Positions 24,591 to 35,310 of a stretch of 64,000 nt of DNA are shown here, piece by piece. Below the pieces are notes generated by a model. The model had not been told where the DNA came from, did no database searches, and saw only the letters and a list, made by a program, of their open reading frames with translations. Source of the DNA: Heterodera schachtii. Lineage: Eukaryota > Nematoda > Chromadorea > Rhabditida > Heteroderidae. A program made the position numbers and the translations under genes. The stretch is taken from positions 768,658 through 832,657 of the forward strand of contig SIJG01000045.1 in assembly GCA_023374025.1 (NCBI GenBank), written 5' to 3'. The first letter of the stretch is position 1; each line of letters opens with the position of its first letter.

Positions 24591-24900
24591 CTCTTTCACT
24601 CTCTCTCTCTTTTCTCTTCACTAATTCATTTTATATCTCTCTAACTCTTATCTTTCATTATCTCTGTCTCTCTTCTCTAACTCGCTCATTCTCTTTCTTT
24701 CACTTGGCTCATTAGCCTCTCTAATTCTCTCTCATTCTCTCGCTAAATCCAAGTCAATCGACACAAAACGACGCGAGCCTTCACTCTTCGCATCATTGGC
24801 ATTGCCCTCACCACATCAATGCATTTCTCCATCAAATACTCTCCTCCCTACTAAATCCGTTTTTATTTTCCTCTTAGGCATTCAAATTAATTTCTTCATT
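24590..24900 (+). repeat. CT-rich tract and dispersed repeat copy 2
   Basis: 24,590-24,750 is CTCTCT-rich. 24,755-24,900 matches 925-1060 (ACGACGCGA, TCGCATCATTGGCATT, CTCTCCTCC). Both copies are followed by T-rich sequence with TTCATTAAT. Confidence 0.5.
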
Positions 24901-25741
24901 AATATTTTACTAATTGATTTTCCAATAAATGTTTTATGACCACCCTGAAACTTTCAAATAAAAAGTCATTTCGAGTTCGGAGTTTGTTATTTGAAAAATT
25001 ACAGTCATGTTCTTGTTAAGCGCCACAAATTACCATATAAATGACTTTTTTTTTTGTAAATTTCAGGGGGTCACAAAATAGAAAAGCACCGTTTAAAAGT
25101 TGCCAAGAAAAACAAATTATAAAAATAATTTATAAGGATGATAACATGACAGAAGTTATTAATTATTCAAAAAATATTCAAACAATGAAAATAAGTATAA
25201 AACTAAACCAAAAATTAAAATAAAACCAATTATCAAAAATAGAGTTTTTATCAGTTAAAAGTCCCGAAATATTTACATAAATTTATATGCTAAAAACACT
25301 TACAATAAACCAATAAATTTGATTTTTAATTAGCCAAAAATTCACGCATGGTTTTACATTTCTGTATTTTTTTCGATTTATGTCAATTTTATAAATATAT
25401 TTAGTGAAATAAAGATTATTTTTCAAAATTTCGCAGAAGGAATGATGACATGTAAGCAACAGAAGCAGTCTATCTACACTCGATAAAGTAAATGCGACGT
25501 AGTAAATGAATAAAACATTAATGCGTCCGTTAGATTATTTTCAAAATCCAATAAGATTAAAATAAATTAAATCAATAAATTGTCTTTAATTCAATAGTTT
25601 TTTCACTTTTTTTATATGTTTATTAATTCGGCTAAACATTATACAAAATATTTTGTTAAAAACCATGTTAATTTTAATAACGTTGAAAAGGTAAGCGCGC
25701 GAATGTCAGCCCAAAATTTTTTTTAAGTATTTATTAAAAAC
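24901..25741. other. AT-rich stretch
   Basis: Frame 25,041-25,223 has no feature of a protein. Donor-like GTAAGC words at about 25,453 and 25,691 follow short open patches, but no exon can be defended. Confidence 0.4.
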
Positions 25742-25858
25742 TCAAAAAATTAATATTTTAACTCGCTTACTACATACATACATTCTATGCCACAAACAAT
25801 TAGGACACTGCCCAATGTCAATTTCGTCACCATGCGTTTTGTCTACATCGTGATTCAT
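25742..25858 (-). CDS. Possible 38-aa CxxC ORF
   Basis: On the minus strand an ATG frame of 38 codons opens MNHDVDKTHGDEIDIGQCPN, then CLWHRMYVC. Two CxxC-like cysteines plus C and H residues suggest a zinc knuckle. A good donor (GTAAGC) follows the last Cys, so this may be a first exon that should end there. The plus strand is also open here in two frames, hence the low score. No family recognised. Confidence 0.3.
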   Translation of the reverse strand: MNHDVDKTHGDEIDIGQCPNCLWHRMYVCSKRVKILIF

Positions 25859-26140
25859 TTTATTTAAAATTCAATTTTTATAAAAATTTTTTTGCATAAG
25901 AATAGTTTTTGCGGATAAACACAGGTTAAATAAATAAAACTTTTAGAATAATCAAATTTGCAATTCAATGTATTAGATAAAAATTAATTAAACATTGAAT
26001 AAATAAACTAATTTTCGTTAAATGAAAATAAAAATTAAATTTAAATTACGCAAAATTCTAATTTCAGATAGAAAAATAAAACCAAATGTTTATTTTAATT
26101 TATCTTTAATAATTGATTTAAATTAATTTTTTAAGACTCA
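25859..26140. other. AT-rich stretch
   Basis: Nothing is supported; ends in TCA, the left flank of the next element. Confidence 0.6.
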
Positions 26141-26816
26141 CAAAGGAGGATGGCCAGGTGTCAGTGGGGTTTCGGAACCAAATTTTGTAGGATAGAGCAT
26201 CCCTGGTTTCTTAAGAAAAATGGCTTTATTTTTTGCGAAATGAGTCTGAGTGCCGAGTTATGACGTGTCAAAGTTTTAGTTTTTCAAAATTAAAAAAAAT
26301 TTCACTGTTTTTCAACTATCCAATGCTGAAGAGGTAGTGCGTCATTCAAAGATTTTTGGATCCCAGGTTCGAAATTTCATTAAAATGAAAAAATTATCTT
26401 AAAGATAAAGATACGAATGAAGCACTAAAATCATGTCGATGAAAAAAATATTTTTTATCTTATATTTTTATTTGTATTTCATGTATAAAATGAATAAAAA
26501 ATAAAAATTAAAGTATTCTTTTATAAACAATTTTTGATAATTTACTTGGCATAAAAAAAATTTGCATGTAGGGGAACCAAACCTGGGGGTTAAAAAACGC
26601 TGACTGACGCACTACCGCAACACAAATGTACACATGAATGAAGGGCAAATAAATATTTTATTTATTTATTTACATAAATAGTTTGGCACGTCATAACTCG
26701 GCACTCAGACTCATTTCGCAAAAAATAAAGCCATTTTTCTTAAGAAACCAGGGATGCTCTATCCACCCACCAAGTTTCATTCGGAAACCCCACGGACACC
26801 TGGCCACCCTCCTTTG
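26141..26816. mobile_element. Long foldback element, 3-bp duplication
   Basis: The two halves are inverted copies of one another almost throughout. The outer end is CAAAGGAGG(A)TGGCCAGGTGTC. Further in are TGGGGTTTCGGAA, CATCCCTGGTTTCTTAAGAA and AATGAGTCTGAGTGCCGAGT, then a degenerate inner zone (TAGTGCGTCA). Arms are about 150 bp at high identity and longer at lower identity. Flanks are TCA on both sides, a 3-bp target duplication. No transposase frame. It differs from the hAT-type elements in ends and duplication length; a Harbinger- or CACTA-like origin would fit 3 bp but is not shown. Confidence 0.8.
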
Positions 26817-26819
26817 TCA

Positions 26820-29334
26820 GCAGATCTTTCACATCTTCTAAAAATAATATACATCTATTAAAAATAAATGATAAGGTATAGAATTTTTTCATTTAAAAAA
26901 ATAATCTTTAATTCTTTGTTTTCTTATCAAAAAAACAAATAAAAATTCAGCTGAATAAAACAATAACAAAATAAAATATTTAGAATTTATAAAATTATTT
27001 TAAAAATCATAATTATGAATTTCAGAATACTGCAAAGACACCCTGACAATGAAGCAAATGCAAGAGAAAATAAAAAAAATTGTATAGAACTTTAAAATAA
27101 GCTAAATAAACCAAAATATTTGCAAAAAAATTTACTTTTTAATATTGAAAAAATTAAAATAAATCACTACGACTGCGACTATAAAATTATACACCGGAAA
27201 AACTAAAATAGAGAGCAATTAAAACCCGAAAATACAATAAAACAATTTTTTAATGAAAAACTATGCATAAGACGCTGAATAAATTAAGTTAATAATATAA
27301 GAAAATTTAAGAAAAAGTTGATTTAACCAAAGTAAAAAAATACAAAACTAAATGAAATTCTTTACAAAGGAGCAATTATTAACTTAATTAAAAAAACCAA
27401 ACTAATAAATTAAACGAATGATCCGAAAATACAATAATGTGAATTAATTACAGAACAACAATAAATAAAAATACTCTTTTCAATTCAATTTTTCTATTAA
27501 AAAATTCTTATCATAATTAATTCAAATTTCCTATAATTTCCTCCTCTCCAATACCATTCCTCCACCCTTGTACAGGCGACCGAATCGCCGCCACTCGCGT
27601 AATCCCATCTCTCCGTCGCCCGATCCATCACTCCACTAGAACCAAATTAATAAATTAAACGAATTATAATTTATTTTGTTTTAATAAAAAATACGAAGAT
27701 TAAAATTCAAAAGAACAAGGAAAAGATAGTAAAAACAAATAATTATTATACATATTTCAAGGCATAAATTAATTATAATGCATATTTAAAGCAGACTTAA
27801 ATTAAAAAATTTTAATTGAGGAAGTAATTTTTAAATTACTATTTTATATTTCCTTCTTGACGTAGAAGTGCTCAAGAAAATCCAGTAGAGATTAGCCCAT
27901 TCAATCAACATATACCAGGAAATTTTATCAATTTCATAAGTTTTTCAACAAATCAAATACCTTTGGCTGAGACTTAAATAAGCTCACGGGAAAAACAAGA
28001 TTAAAAAATCAAATTTTTGGCGAGACTTTTAAAACGATGAGAATCGTTGGAAAAGTTATTATTGATTTAACATTTATTAAAAATTTGAAAGGTTGCAAGC
28101 ATATGTTATTCAACTTTTTAATCGTACGAGAGAGAATTGTAAATATATATTAAAACAAAATATATTCAATGATTTAAAATCATCAGGTATTTAAAAAAAA
28201 TAAAAGTTCGTTATTTTTTGCAAGAATTTTTATAAAGATGAAAATCGTTGGAACCATTGTGCAACAAATAGAACACTACAATTTGATTATATAATGCAAT
28301 TTCAAAAACTAGAGAGGAACAAAATAGCAAGAATCAAAGCCATTCTTTGACTCAAAGCGAGAAAATAATTAAAAGAAAAAAATATATACTAAAATAATTA
28401 AACAGAAAAAATTAATAATTTTCGGGCAAATTTTTTGACATCTCATCTAATTATATTTCGCATGTCATGAAAATATTCACCATATTATAATTATTTTAAT
28501 TGAATTTAAAAAAATATTTAAAATAAAAAATAAACAAAAAATTTTAAAAAATAATAAAGAGCAATTTTTAAGATTCAAAGGGAAAATCTGAAAAAAACCA
28601 AGAAACTCAAAACATTTAGAAAATTTGTTCATGGTAAAGTTGGATGCGACAAAAAAGGTAAACCTAATCGGTCCAAAAATACAATAATGTGAATTAATAT
28701 GTACTATAAAAATCGTTTTAAATTTAAAAAATAATCAAATATTTCAAAAATAGAAGCAAAAAATAAAGAAGAAATGAAGTCAAGGGATTGAATTAATATT
28801 TAGAAATGATTAAAAGTATTAATTCCCTTTTGTATTTCCACGGCATCATTTTGTAAAAAATGGGATTAAATGGTACAAAGAAAGTCACCACAGATATTTA
28901 AATCTAAATATTTAAAATATTATAATTAATTATTAATTCTTATATAAATAATATATTGCAATAAAAACGACAAGTATGAAAAATGCACCGATTAGAAAAG
29001 AAATGAAAAATGCACACTAAGAATCTACCAGAAAATATTCAGAAAAATACACCCGTATAAATCGGTCCCAAATTTCTGATTAAACACCTTTATAAAATCA
29101 AAGTTCTTAAAGTTTTCAAAATAAAACAAACGATGCTCTATTAAAAATGATTAGCAAATATAATAAATTAAATATAAACTGTCTCATAATCCTTTCACAA
29201 AAAAATAAACGACTAATAATTCATTTATTTAAGCAAAAATTGCTTTAATCGATTATTTTTATAATTTATTCAATTAATACAAACAAAATATATTCACACT
29301 ACAGACCGGAATTTTGAAAAAATGAATTCTCTTT
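26820..29334. other. AT-rich stretch with one GC island
   Basis: At 27,545-27,645 a GC-rich patch (AGGCGACCGAATCGCCGCCA and neighbours) is open on the minus strand for about 45 codons. The peptide includes DRATERWDYASGGDSVACTR. No start or splice pair could be defended. The rest holds nothing recognisable. Confidence 0.45.
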
Positions 29335-30120
29335 CCCTTTGTTCATTCAAGAGTTATGGTTTATTAAGTTAAAAGTGTTTTTTTTATCGTAACATCTCAT
29401 TTACCATAACTCGTGAATGGCGTAATGATTTTTGGGTAAAATGAGCTTAAAATATTTGAATTTTTTTTCTCTTTCAAGAAACTATGTGTGTATTACGCTG
29501 GGTTGTTTGCTTAAAGGTTGTTTGTGTCAAAAGTCTAAGAGAGAAACTTTTTTAGTTGAAAAAATTACTTATAGTAGGAGATGGCTTCAAAAACATTAAG
29601 ACATGATAATTATTCAATTTATTCTTCATGAATATACTATAAGGACATTTACCTATTTCCTGCCGGAGGCTTTTTTCCTTACGAGCCGAGCCGTTGGTCT
29701 AATTTTTGGTAACTTGTATTTTTGACCTATATCTCGAAAACTGCAGTCCTACGCTATATTTTTGAATAGCAAATTTTGAAGCCCTTTTCGAGCTCTTTTC
29801 GATACATATATATGTTGCTTAAGAAAATATTTCTCTTAAATGCTTTTTAAAATAAAAAGAAGTTACAGCGAATTAAAGCATGCGCCTTAGCGAAGCGATT
29901 GTTCGCAAAGCCCTCGGGTTCCCACTGCTGCACGGGTGCCACGCATGTTCCGGTAGCTGCTACTGCACAGTCAACAGAACTTTTGCCCGATCAAATTATA
30001 AATATTTACAGCATAAATCATAAATAATAAGATCAACAAGAAGAGGAATATTAATGAATTCATTTAATTTTTAATTTCATATAAATGTAAAATGTTAGTA
30101 TAAAATAAAGTATGGACCAA
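29335..30120. other. Composition boundary, small inverted repeat and GC island
   Basis: TTCATTCAAGAGTTATGGT (29,342) and ACCATAACTCGTGAATGG (29,403) are near-inverted. 29,880-29,990 is a GC-rich island open on the minus strand (VDCAVAATGTCVAPVQQW, then EPEGFANNRFAKAH) without start or splice support. From here rightward the sequence becomes less AT-rich. Confidence 0.4.
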
Positions 30121-30199
30121 AGATGTGATTAACTAAGCCTATAAAAAAGAATTTATTTGTTTTTGTTTTGTTATTGCCGCTGACGCCATTATAACAAGT

Positions 30200-30580
30200 G
30201 ATGTTATTTTTTGTGCACAAAACTTCAAAATCCCTCAAAAATAGGTGCTAAAATGGGAAAATAAGTGCCAAAATGTTCCAGATTTAGAGGTATAATATAA
30301 CAATTTTTATCCAAAAAGCAACAAAATTAAGCCAAATGAATATTGAGATAGATAGACAATTTTATAAATCAAAATTCTTGTCAAAAAAATTTGAAAAATT
30401 TTCCATTTCCTAGTTGTGTATTTTTAGGTCGATTCAAAGAGAAGGTATATTTTTCATTTTATTGCATTTTTGTTAAAGCTGAAAATATTTTTGAAGATTC
30501 CTCAAATGACGAAACAGCACTAAAAAAGCACCAAAATGCAAAATCAGCACAAAATTTTTAAAAAAGAGAAAAAAAAATCC
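30200..30580 (+). mobile_element. Degenerate fragment related to the element at 62,476
   Basis: Contains ATAGGTGCTAAAATGGGAAA, AAAATGTTCCAGATTTAG and GCACTAAAAAAGCACCAAAA, matching interior words of 62,476-62,996 (ATAGGTGCCAAAAAGTTCCG). No terminal repeats or duplications remain. Confidence 0.5.
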
Positions 30581-30900
30581 GCAACTTATTAATTTTTTAA
30601 TTTTTACCTCATTTTATTAGTTTTACAGTTTGGGAGAGAAAATAATAAAAATGCACATTTCAAGATAACTTTAATTATGTTTTTTTTAATATTTGCGAAT
30701 TTGGGTAAGGTTTTTGCGTTAATTTGTGATTAAAATTTTACTGAAAAATTTGTAATAATTAAATATAAGTTGGGTCGATCGATAAATCGGAACCAGGACA
30801 AATCTGTCAAATTTCGAGTTTTTAATAGGGGTCTCCCTGTCATCATAAAGAGTGATATGATCAATTTGTCCAAAAGACTTTTTTTGATCAGCATCAAAAT

Positions 30901-31523
30901 CAGGGCTCCCAGATTAAAATTTCCAAAAGCCTCATTTGGCATGCAAAAAAGCCTCATTTTGGGTCAAAAAGCCTCATTTTTACAAATTTTTTCAAAACAC
31001 GTTTAAAATGCAAACATTTACATATGTATTTTCAATTTATTGTTAGAAATAAGCATTTTGTGAAATTCTAACAAATAAGCATGAAAAATCTAAGTTGATT
31101 TTTTTGCGACGCTTTTTCCAAAAAGCTTTTGGGAATAGGGGGGCCGGCGGTGCCGATAGGCGCCGCCGGGAAAAATTTTTTAATTTTAATGTGATTTGTT
31201 AACAGATTTGTCCACAAAAATGGCCAAATTTTTATTTTTAGCAGATTTCTATTGAAAAAATTTTGTGGTTTTTATGAAAAAGTTAACAAAAATTTTGGAA
31301 AATTTGTGTGATATATTCGTTTTGACGCTCTTTTAAAAACCCAAATTATTAAATGATTGTCAAACATATGCCAATTTATCAAAATTAATCATAAATTTAA
31401 CAGATTCTGACGATTTTCTCAAAAAACCACAAAAAACCTCAAAGCCTCATTTTAAAAATTTAGCCTCATTGACCTATCAAAAAACCACAAAATGATGCTA
31501 AAGCCTCACATCTGGGAGCCCTG
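30901..31523. mobile_element. hAT-type element, AAAGCCTCATTTT family
   Basis: Ends CAGGGCTCCCAGAT and ATCTGGGAGCCCTG are perfect inverted repeats of 14 bp with the YARNG start. The interior repeats AAAAAGCCTCATTTT near both ends and contains one GGCGGTGCC palindrome (31,146-31,167). The flanks (ATCAAAAT and CCCATACT) do not match, so the target duplication has decayed or one end was rearranged. Confidence 0.7.
31146..31167 (-). repeat. GC palindrome core of a dispersed repeat
   Basis: GGCGGTGCCGATAGGCGCCG with CC following forms a 9-bp stem with a 4-base loop. On the minus strand it follows the shared AATCTGTTAACAAAT word, as in other copies. Confidence 0.75.
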
Positions 31524-31617
31524 CCCATACTCCTTCGCAAAAATTCCGGTTGACCTACCCCCTACCCCTTTTAATGTGTTTATGAACATAAAAAATACAT
31601 TTCAATTAATTCCATTA

Positions 31618-31760
31618 AAATTTCTCGGTTCTCGGTTCCCGACTCGGAAAATTTCTCGGGTTTTTTGGGGTCTCGGTCTCGATTCCCGGGGTCTCGGGCT
31701 CGGTTCTCGGTAAAAATCATTTCTCGCACATCCTATACTGGAGGGGGGGGGGGGGGGATC
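31618..31760 (+). repeat. CTCGG-rich low-complexity tract and poly-G
   Basis: Dense TCTCGGTTCTCGG/TCTCGGGCTCGG words, like the subterminal zone of a hAT-type element. A CGCACATCCTA end is at about 31,725-31,735, with no partner end. 31,743-31,757 is a run of about 15 G. Open frames here are by-products. Confidence 0.6.
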
Positions 31761-32006
31761 AATTTGTTGTATCAATGCGCCGTTCATTTTTTGAAATAAT
31801 GTCCATGAAAATGTAGACAGTCAGCCCCCCCCGGGAGATGGCGGAGATGAAACGGAGAGATTATGCGGAAAACAGTTCTCTGATTCGTGAAGAAAAAAAA
31901 TTGACGGAAAAGCAGCTGATGATAAATGTAGAATAATACATTTCAACTTCATAAAAACAAAAATATTATGCATTTTTAGTGCATTTTTATTACCCCCCCC
32001 CCCCCC

Positions 32007-32718
32007 GAGCGTGCCATTGACGAGTGCGACATGGGCATGATGACGTGTTTGAACGGCGGCAAATGTGCACACGCGTGGGCCGAAGACGCGCGTGATGGGA
32101 ATGGCATTGTGGTGGAGAGGAATTGGCACGCATCGCAGTGCAAATGCCTGCGCGGCTTTGAAGGTGGGGGGGCGGCGGGAGAAAGGGGAGGGGGACAGAT
32201 AAAATTAGGTGGAGGGCAGTGATTAACGGACAAAAGCAAAAATGCATTTATATAAAAATAATAACAAATATGTAATAAATAAATTGAAAATCCATTGCAG
32301 GTGCTTTTTGTGAGCAGGACATCAACGAATGTGTGCGGTTCGGTGCCATTTTGTGCAAAAAACGGAGGCACTTGTGTGAATCGGCACGGCTCTTACATGT
32401 GCATTTGCGTTGGCGGATTCGCTGGTGCATTTGCACTAATTAATTCAATTTTGTTGTTTTTTTTAATTTTTAGGCAAATTTTGTGAGACCAACATTGACG
32501 ATTGTGTGGACAATTTGTGTTACGCCGGCTCAACATGCGTGGATGGCATTGCTCGGTACGATTGCCGTTGTGCGCCGGACCGAATTGGTACAAAATGCCA
32601 GAAATTTAGAAAAAAAAAAACAAAATTAAAAACAAAATTTTAAGGTGCGCTGTGCGAATTTCAAAACATTTGCAACATCCACGAAAATCTGTGCGAACAT
32701 GGCATGTTGCGGGCATAA
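32007..32718 (+). pseudogene. EGF-repeat protein fragment (Notch/Delta-like array)
   Basis: At least four EGF-like modules are spread over four exons with phase-1 GT-AG junctions, as usual in EGF-repeat genes. Exon a (32,007-32,163) has AIDECDMGMMTCLNGGKC and CKCLRGFEG. Exon b (32,301-32,424) has FCEQDINECV, then, in another frame, PFCAKNGGTCVNRHGSYMCI. Exon c (32,474-32,587) has KFCETNIDDCVDNLCYAG and CRCAPDRIG. Exon d (32,645-32,718) has LCEFQNICNIHENLCEHG, then a stop. The D-I-x-E-C pattern is typical of calcium-binding EGF domains in secreted or membrane signalling proteins. The array is cut at both ends: a poly-C run sits at the left edge of exon a, and the last module stops halfway. Exon b needs a one-base shift. 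It is therefore a fragment or pseudogene; which EGF gene is unknown. Confidence 0.75.
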
Positions 32719-33780
32719 ATCTATAAGATGAGCATTTTTTAAAGATGATGAATTCCTAACTATTAGAAAAGATTTTGAAATTTAATTAATTTTTTTAAAG
32801 AAAAAATTAGGCAAAAAATCTTATGGCTGACCATTTTTGTATAATTCTTTTTACTATCTCTTGGCATTTGTAAAACCATCGAAATAAGTCATTTAAAAAA
32901 AAAAATACCGTACACTTACAATACCTCGGTAATAGACCTGGTGAGTGTTGGATTGTTTTATAAAATGTGTCACTAAATGACTTTTTTGTAAATGTGTAAA
33001 TTTTACAGACTTTACGAAAAAATCTCATCATAACTTTTCTTAAAATAAATAATTAATGATCTTGGTAAAAACTCTTGGACTGCTCTATTAACATGAAAAA
33101 TCATAGAAAATTTTAGAAGTTATGAAATTTTTTTGAACATTTTTCGTCCCAACTTTCTGAAATACAATGAAATTTTCTGTAATTAAATTGTTTTTTGTCC
33201 CAACTTTCTGAAAATAGGATGAAATTTTTCTGAAATTTTTCTTGCTTATTAAGCAATCGAAAATGCCATTATTTTGTTATTTTTAGATGATTATAAAGTT
33301 TCATTCGGTGCCATTCAAAGCTCAGACCAATTTGTTTGTTTGGCCTAGGATTGTATGAAAGTTTTTTCTTGAATTTGAATTTACATTTTACCAATATGCA
33401 ATTATAAAATTAAAGAAATTAAAAATTTTAAAATAAGGAAAAATTCAATTTTTGATTTATTATTTAAAGGAATTTTAGAATTGACAAAAAGCCATTTAAT
33501 TATGCGTTTAATTTTGTTTAAATGCTAGCTAACCATAAAATTTTCAAAAAAGTGAAAATTTCAATATTTTTTTTTTGCCTTAAAGAAAACGGGGAAAAGT
33601 TCGACCTTGGAAATGAATCAAAAAAGAGGATAAGGATGATGACCAGGGAACGGATTTAAATTTCTTTAAATCTTTTTTTATTTTTTTATTTTAAAAAATT
33701 TAAAATTTAAAATTTATTTATTTTTTTTTTTGGTTTGGTATACCAAAATAGGTTTTTTAGCAATTAAAAGTATCCTATCA
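32719..33780. other. Non-coding stretch
   Basis: Contains near-duplicate phrases (TCCCAACTTTCTGAAA at about 33,148 and 33,200) typical of decayed repeats. The minus frame 32,807-33,031 is not convincing. Confidence 0.45.
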
Positions 33781-33789
33781 ACAATTAAA

Positions 33790-34200
33790 AGTTGAAAAAG
33801 GTCAATGCAAAAAAAAAAGAAGAAAAAAGTCAAATCCCCAAAATTCTCGAAAGCTTTTTAGGTAACAAAACACATAAAATCTTAATCAAAACAATTTATT
33901 TTGCTTATATTTCAATACTTAATATTAAAATATTTATATCACTGACTCATTTTCCACTGTCGCATTTTCCGGTCACGTTTATATGGACAATTTTATTTTA
34001 TCACATTTGTGCACTTTCTCTCATGATATTGACTTTTCGTGTGGATTTGTCTGGCCACGAAATGTTGCTTCGATTGTTTACGCACTAAATTTCGAAATTT
34101 CTTTCAGGAAATTTTATTTTGTTTGGATCATATCCTATTTTGCTCAACAATTCTTGAATAAGAATAATGTTTCCAACGTCTATCCATATTTTTAACAAAG
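33790..34200 (+). other. Unclear open region
   Basis: Two overlapping plus frames (33,792-34,088, hydrophobic with FIWTILFYHICALSL; 33,983-34,195 with CGFVWPRNVASIVYALN) share a patch of better composition at 33,950-34,090. It could be a membrane-protein exon relic, but no start, splice sites or family are evident. Confidence 0.2.
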
Positions 34201-34682
34201 TTTTCAAGACTATTTGAACATAAAAAGCGTAAATAGTTAATTAAAATATGTACCTTTAAAATACACGAGAAATAGCCAAAAAAAAATATTTTATCATACC
34301 AATAACATTAATTATCATTTTTTTACAATTGGGGAATCACGGAACAAATTACGCATCACTTTATTAATGATTTTAATGCAATATGACCTTGAATGTTTAA
34401 TTAATTATAAATGAATGAAAAATTGTTTAATTATATCCAATGCAATTCGTGTGAAATTTTTTCAATATATCTTTAGATGATTCATTTAAAATTTGAGCAA
34501 TTATCGAAAATTTATAATCCGGTCCATTATTTTCCGCCGCCATGTGTTCGCCAAATTGAATAGTCACCTAATTAGCGGATCTCTTGTGTGTGGTTTCGTT
34601 AAATTAGTCACCAAATTAGTAATCGAAAAAGCTTTTTTCACCTAATTTTACTATTTTGTTTGTTTGATTAACCCGTTTAAGA
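34201..34682. promoter_or_regulatory. Upstream region of the glycine-rich peptide gene
   Basis: AT-rich, with TATAATCCGG at 34,513 and CACCTAATTAG/CACCAAATTAG words at about 34,566 and 34,610. No promoter element can be assigned with confidence. Confidence 0.3.
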
Positions 34683-35080
34683 ATGAATTCTGCGACAATG
34701 TTCACTCTGCTGTTGATAATTGGCACTGTTCTTGCACTGACAATTGGCATGCCAACCGCCGGCTCAGATGAAAGGTGCAGCAATAATTATTGTTTCAATT
34801 AAGGAAAAATTCAATTGAATCATTTAAGTATAACAATTAAACTAATTAGTGACTAACCAAAATAATTAAATTTTCAATTATCAGTGTCTCATCGATGCGT
34901 CAAAAGCGCGGCTACGGAATGGGCAACGGAGGCGGAATGGGCAATGGATTTGGAGGCGGAATGGGCAACGGATTTGGAGGCGGAATGGGCAACGGATTTG
35001 GAGGCGGAATGGGCAACGGATTTGGAGGCGGAATGGGAGGCGGAAGCGGCGGTGGCTATGGGTACGGTAAACGTCGCTGA
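34683..35080 (+). CDS. Secreted glycine-rich peptide precursor
   Basis: Exon 1 (34,683-34,774) encodes a signal peptide: MNSATMFTLLLIIGTVLALT, then IGMPTAGSDE, with likely cleavage after the Gly/Ala-Gly region. The donor AG, GTGCAG and acceptor TTATCAG give a 110-bp intron in phase 2. Exon 2 (34,885-35,080) encodes SVSSMRQKRGYGMG, four near-identical 8-residue units (GMGNGFGG), then GGSGGGYGYGKRR and a stop. The full protein is about 96 residues. KR sites at both ends of the Gly/Met block would allow a prohormone-type protease to release a glycine-rich peptide. This layout is like nematode GYGG-type antimicrobial or neuropeptide-like precursors (nlp/cnc), a resemblance rather than orthology. 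No frameshift is needed, unusual in this window. Confidence 0.8.
34930..35030 (+). repeat. 24-bp coding tandem repeat x 4
   Basis: The unit GGCAACGGATTTGGAGGCGG + AATG is repeated four times with one base change, encoding the GMGNGFGG units. All three frames stay open because 24 is a multiple of three and the unit lacks stops. Confidence 0.9.
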
Positions 35081-35310
35081 TGAATTACTGTGTTTTACAT
35101 TATGACGACGACATTTCATTATGCTTAGATTGTGTTTTTTTACATGAATGAAATTCTTCGGCCATTAATTTCGGCTTACTTTCAAAAAGTTCAATTTTAT
35201 CTTATAATTTCAAAACTGTACCGGCTTTTCACACGTCAACATAGTTTCATAGTCCCACCGAAATTTCCACTTGAAAAAATTTGTGCTATATTATGTTGGT
35301 TCATACATTT
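35081..35310. other. Downstream region of the peptide gene
   Basis: No gene is supported. Likely 3' untranslated region and spacer. Confidence 0.4.

Noticed and set aside
26563..26600. Possible gene in the centre of the foldback element
   Set aside because: No open frame of any length; inner sequence is just degenerate arm.
31821..32436. Several overlapping minus-strand ORFs up to 131 codons
   Set aside because: Antisense of the EGF exons and poly-G/C runs; no homologous motif.
34884..35119. Ala/Glu/Trp/Asp and Ser/Ala/His repeat ORFs over the glycine-rich gene
   Set aside because: Other frames of the 24-bp repeat; only the Gly/Met/Asn frame follows the signal-peptide exon in phase.
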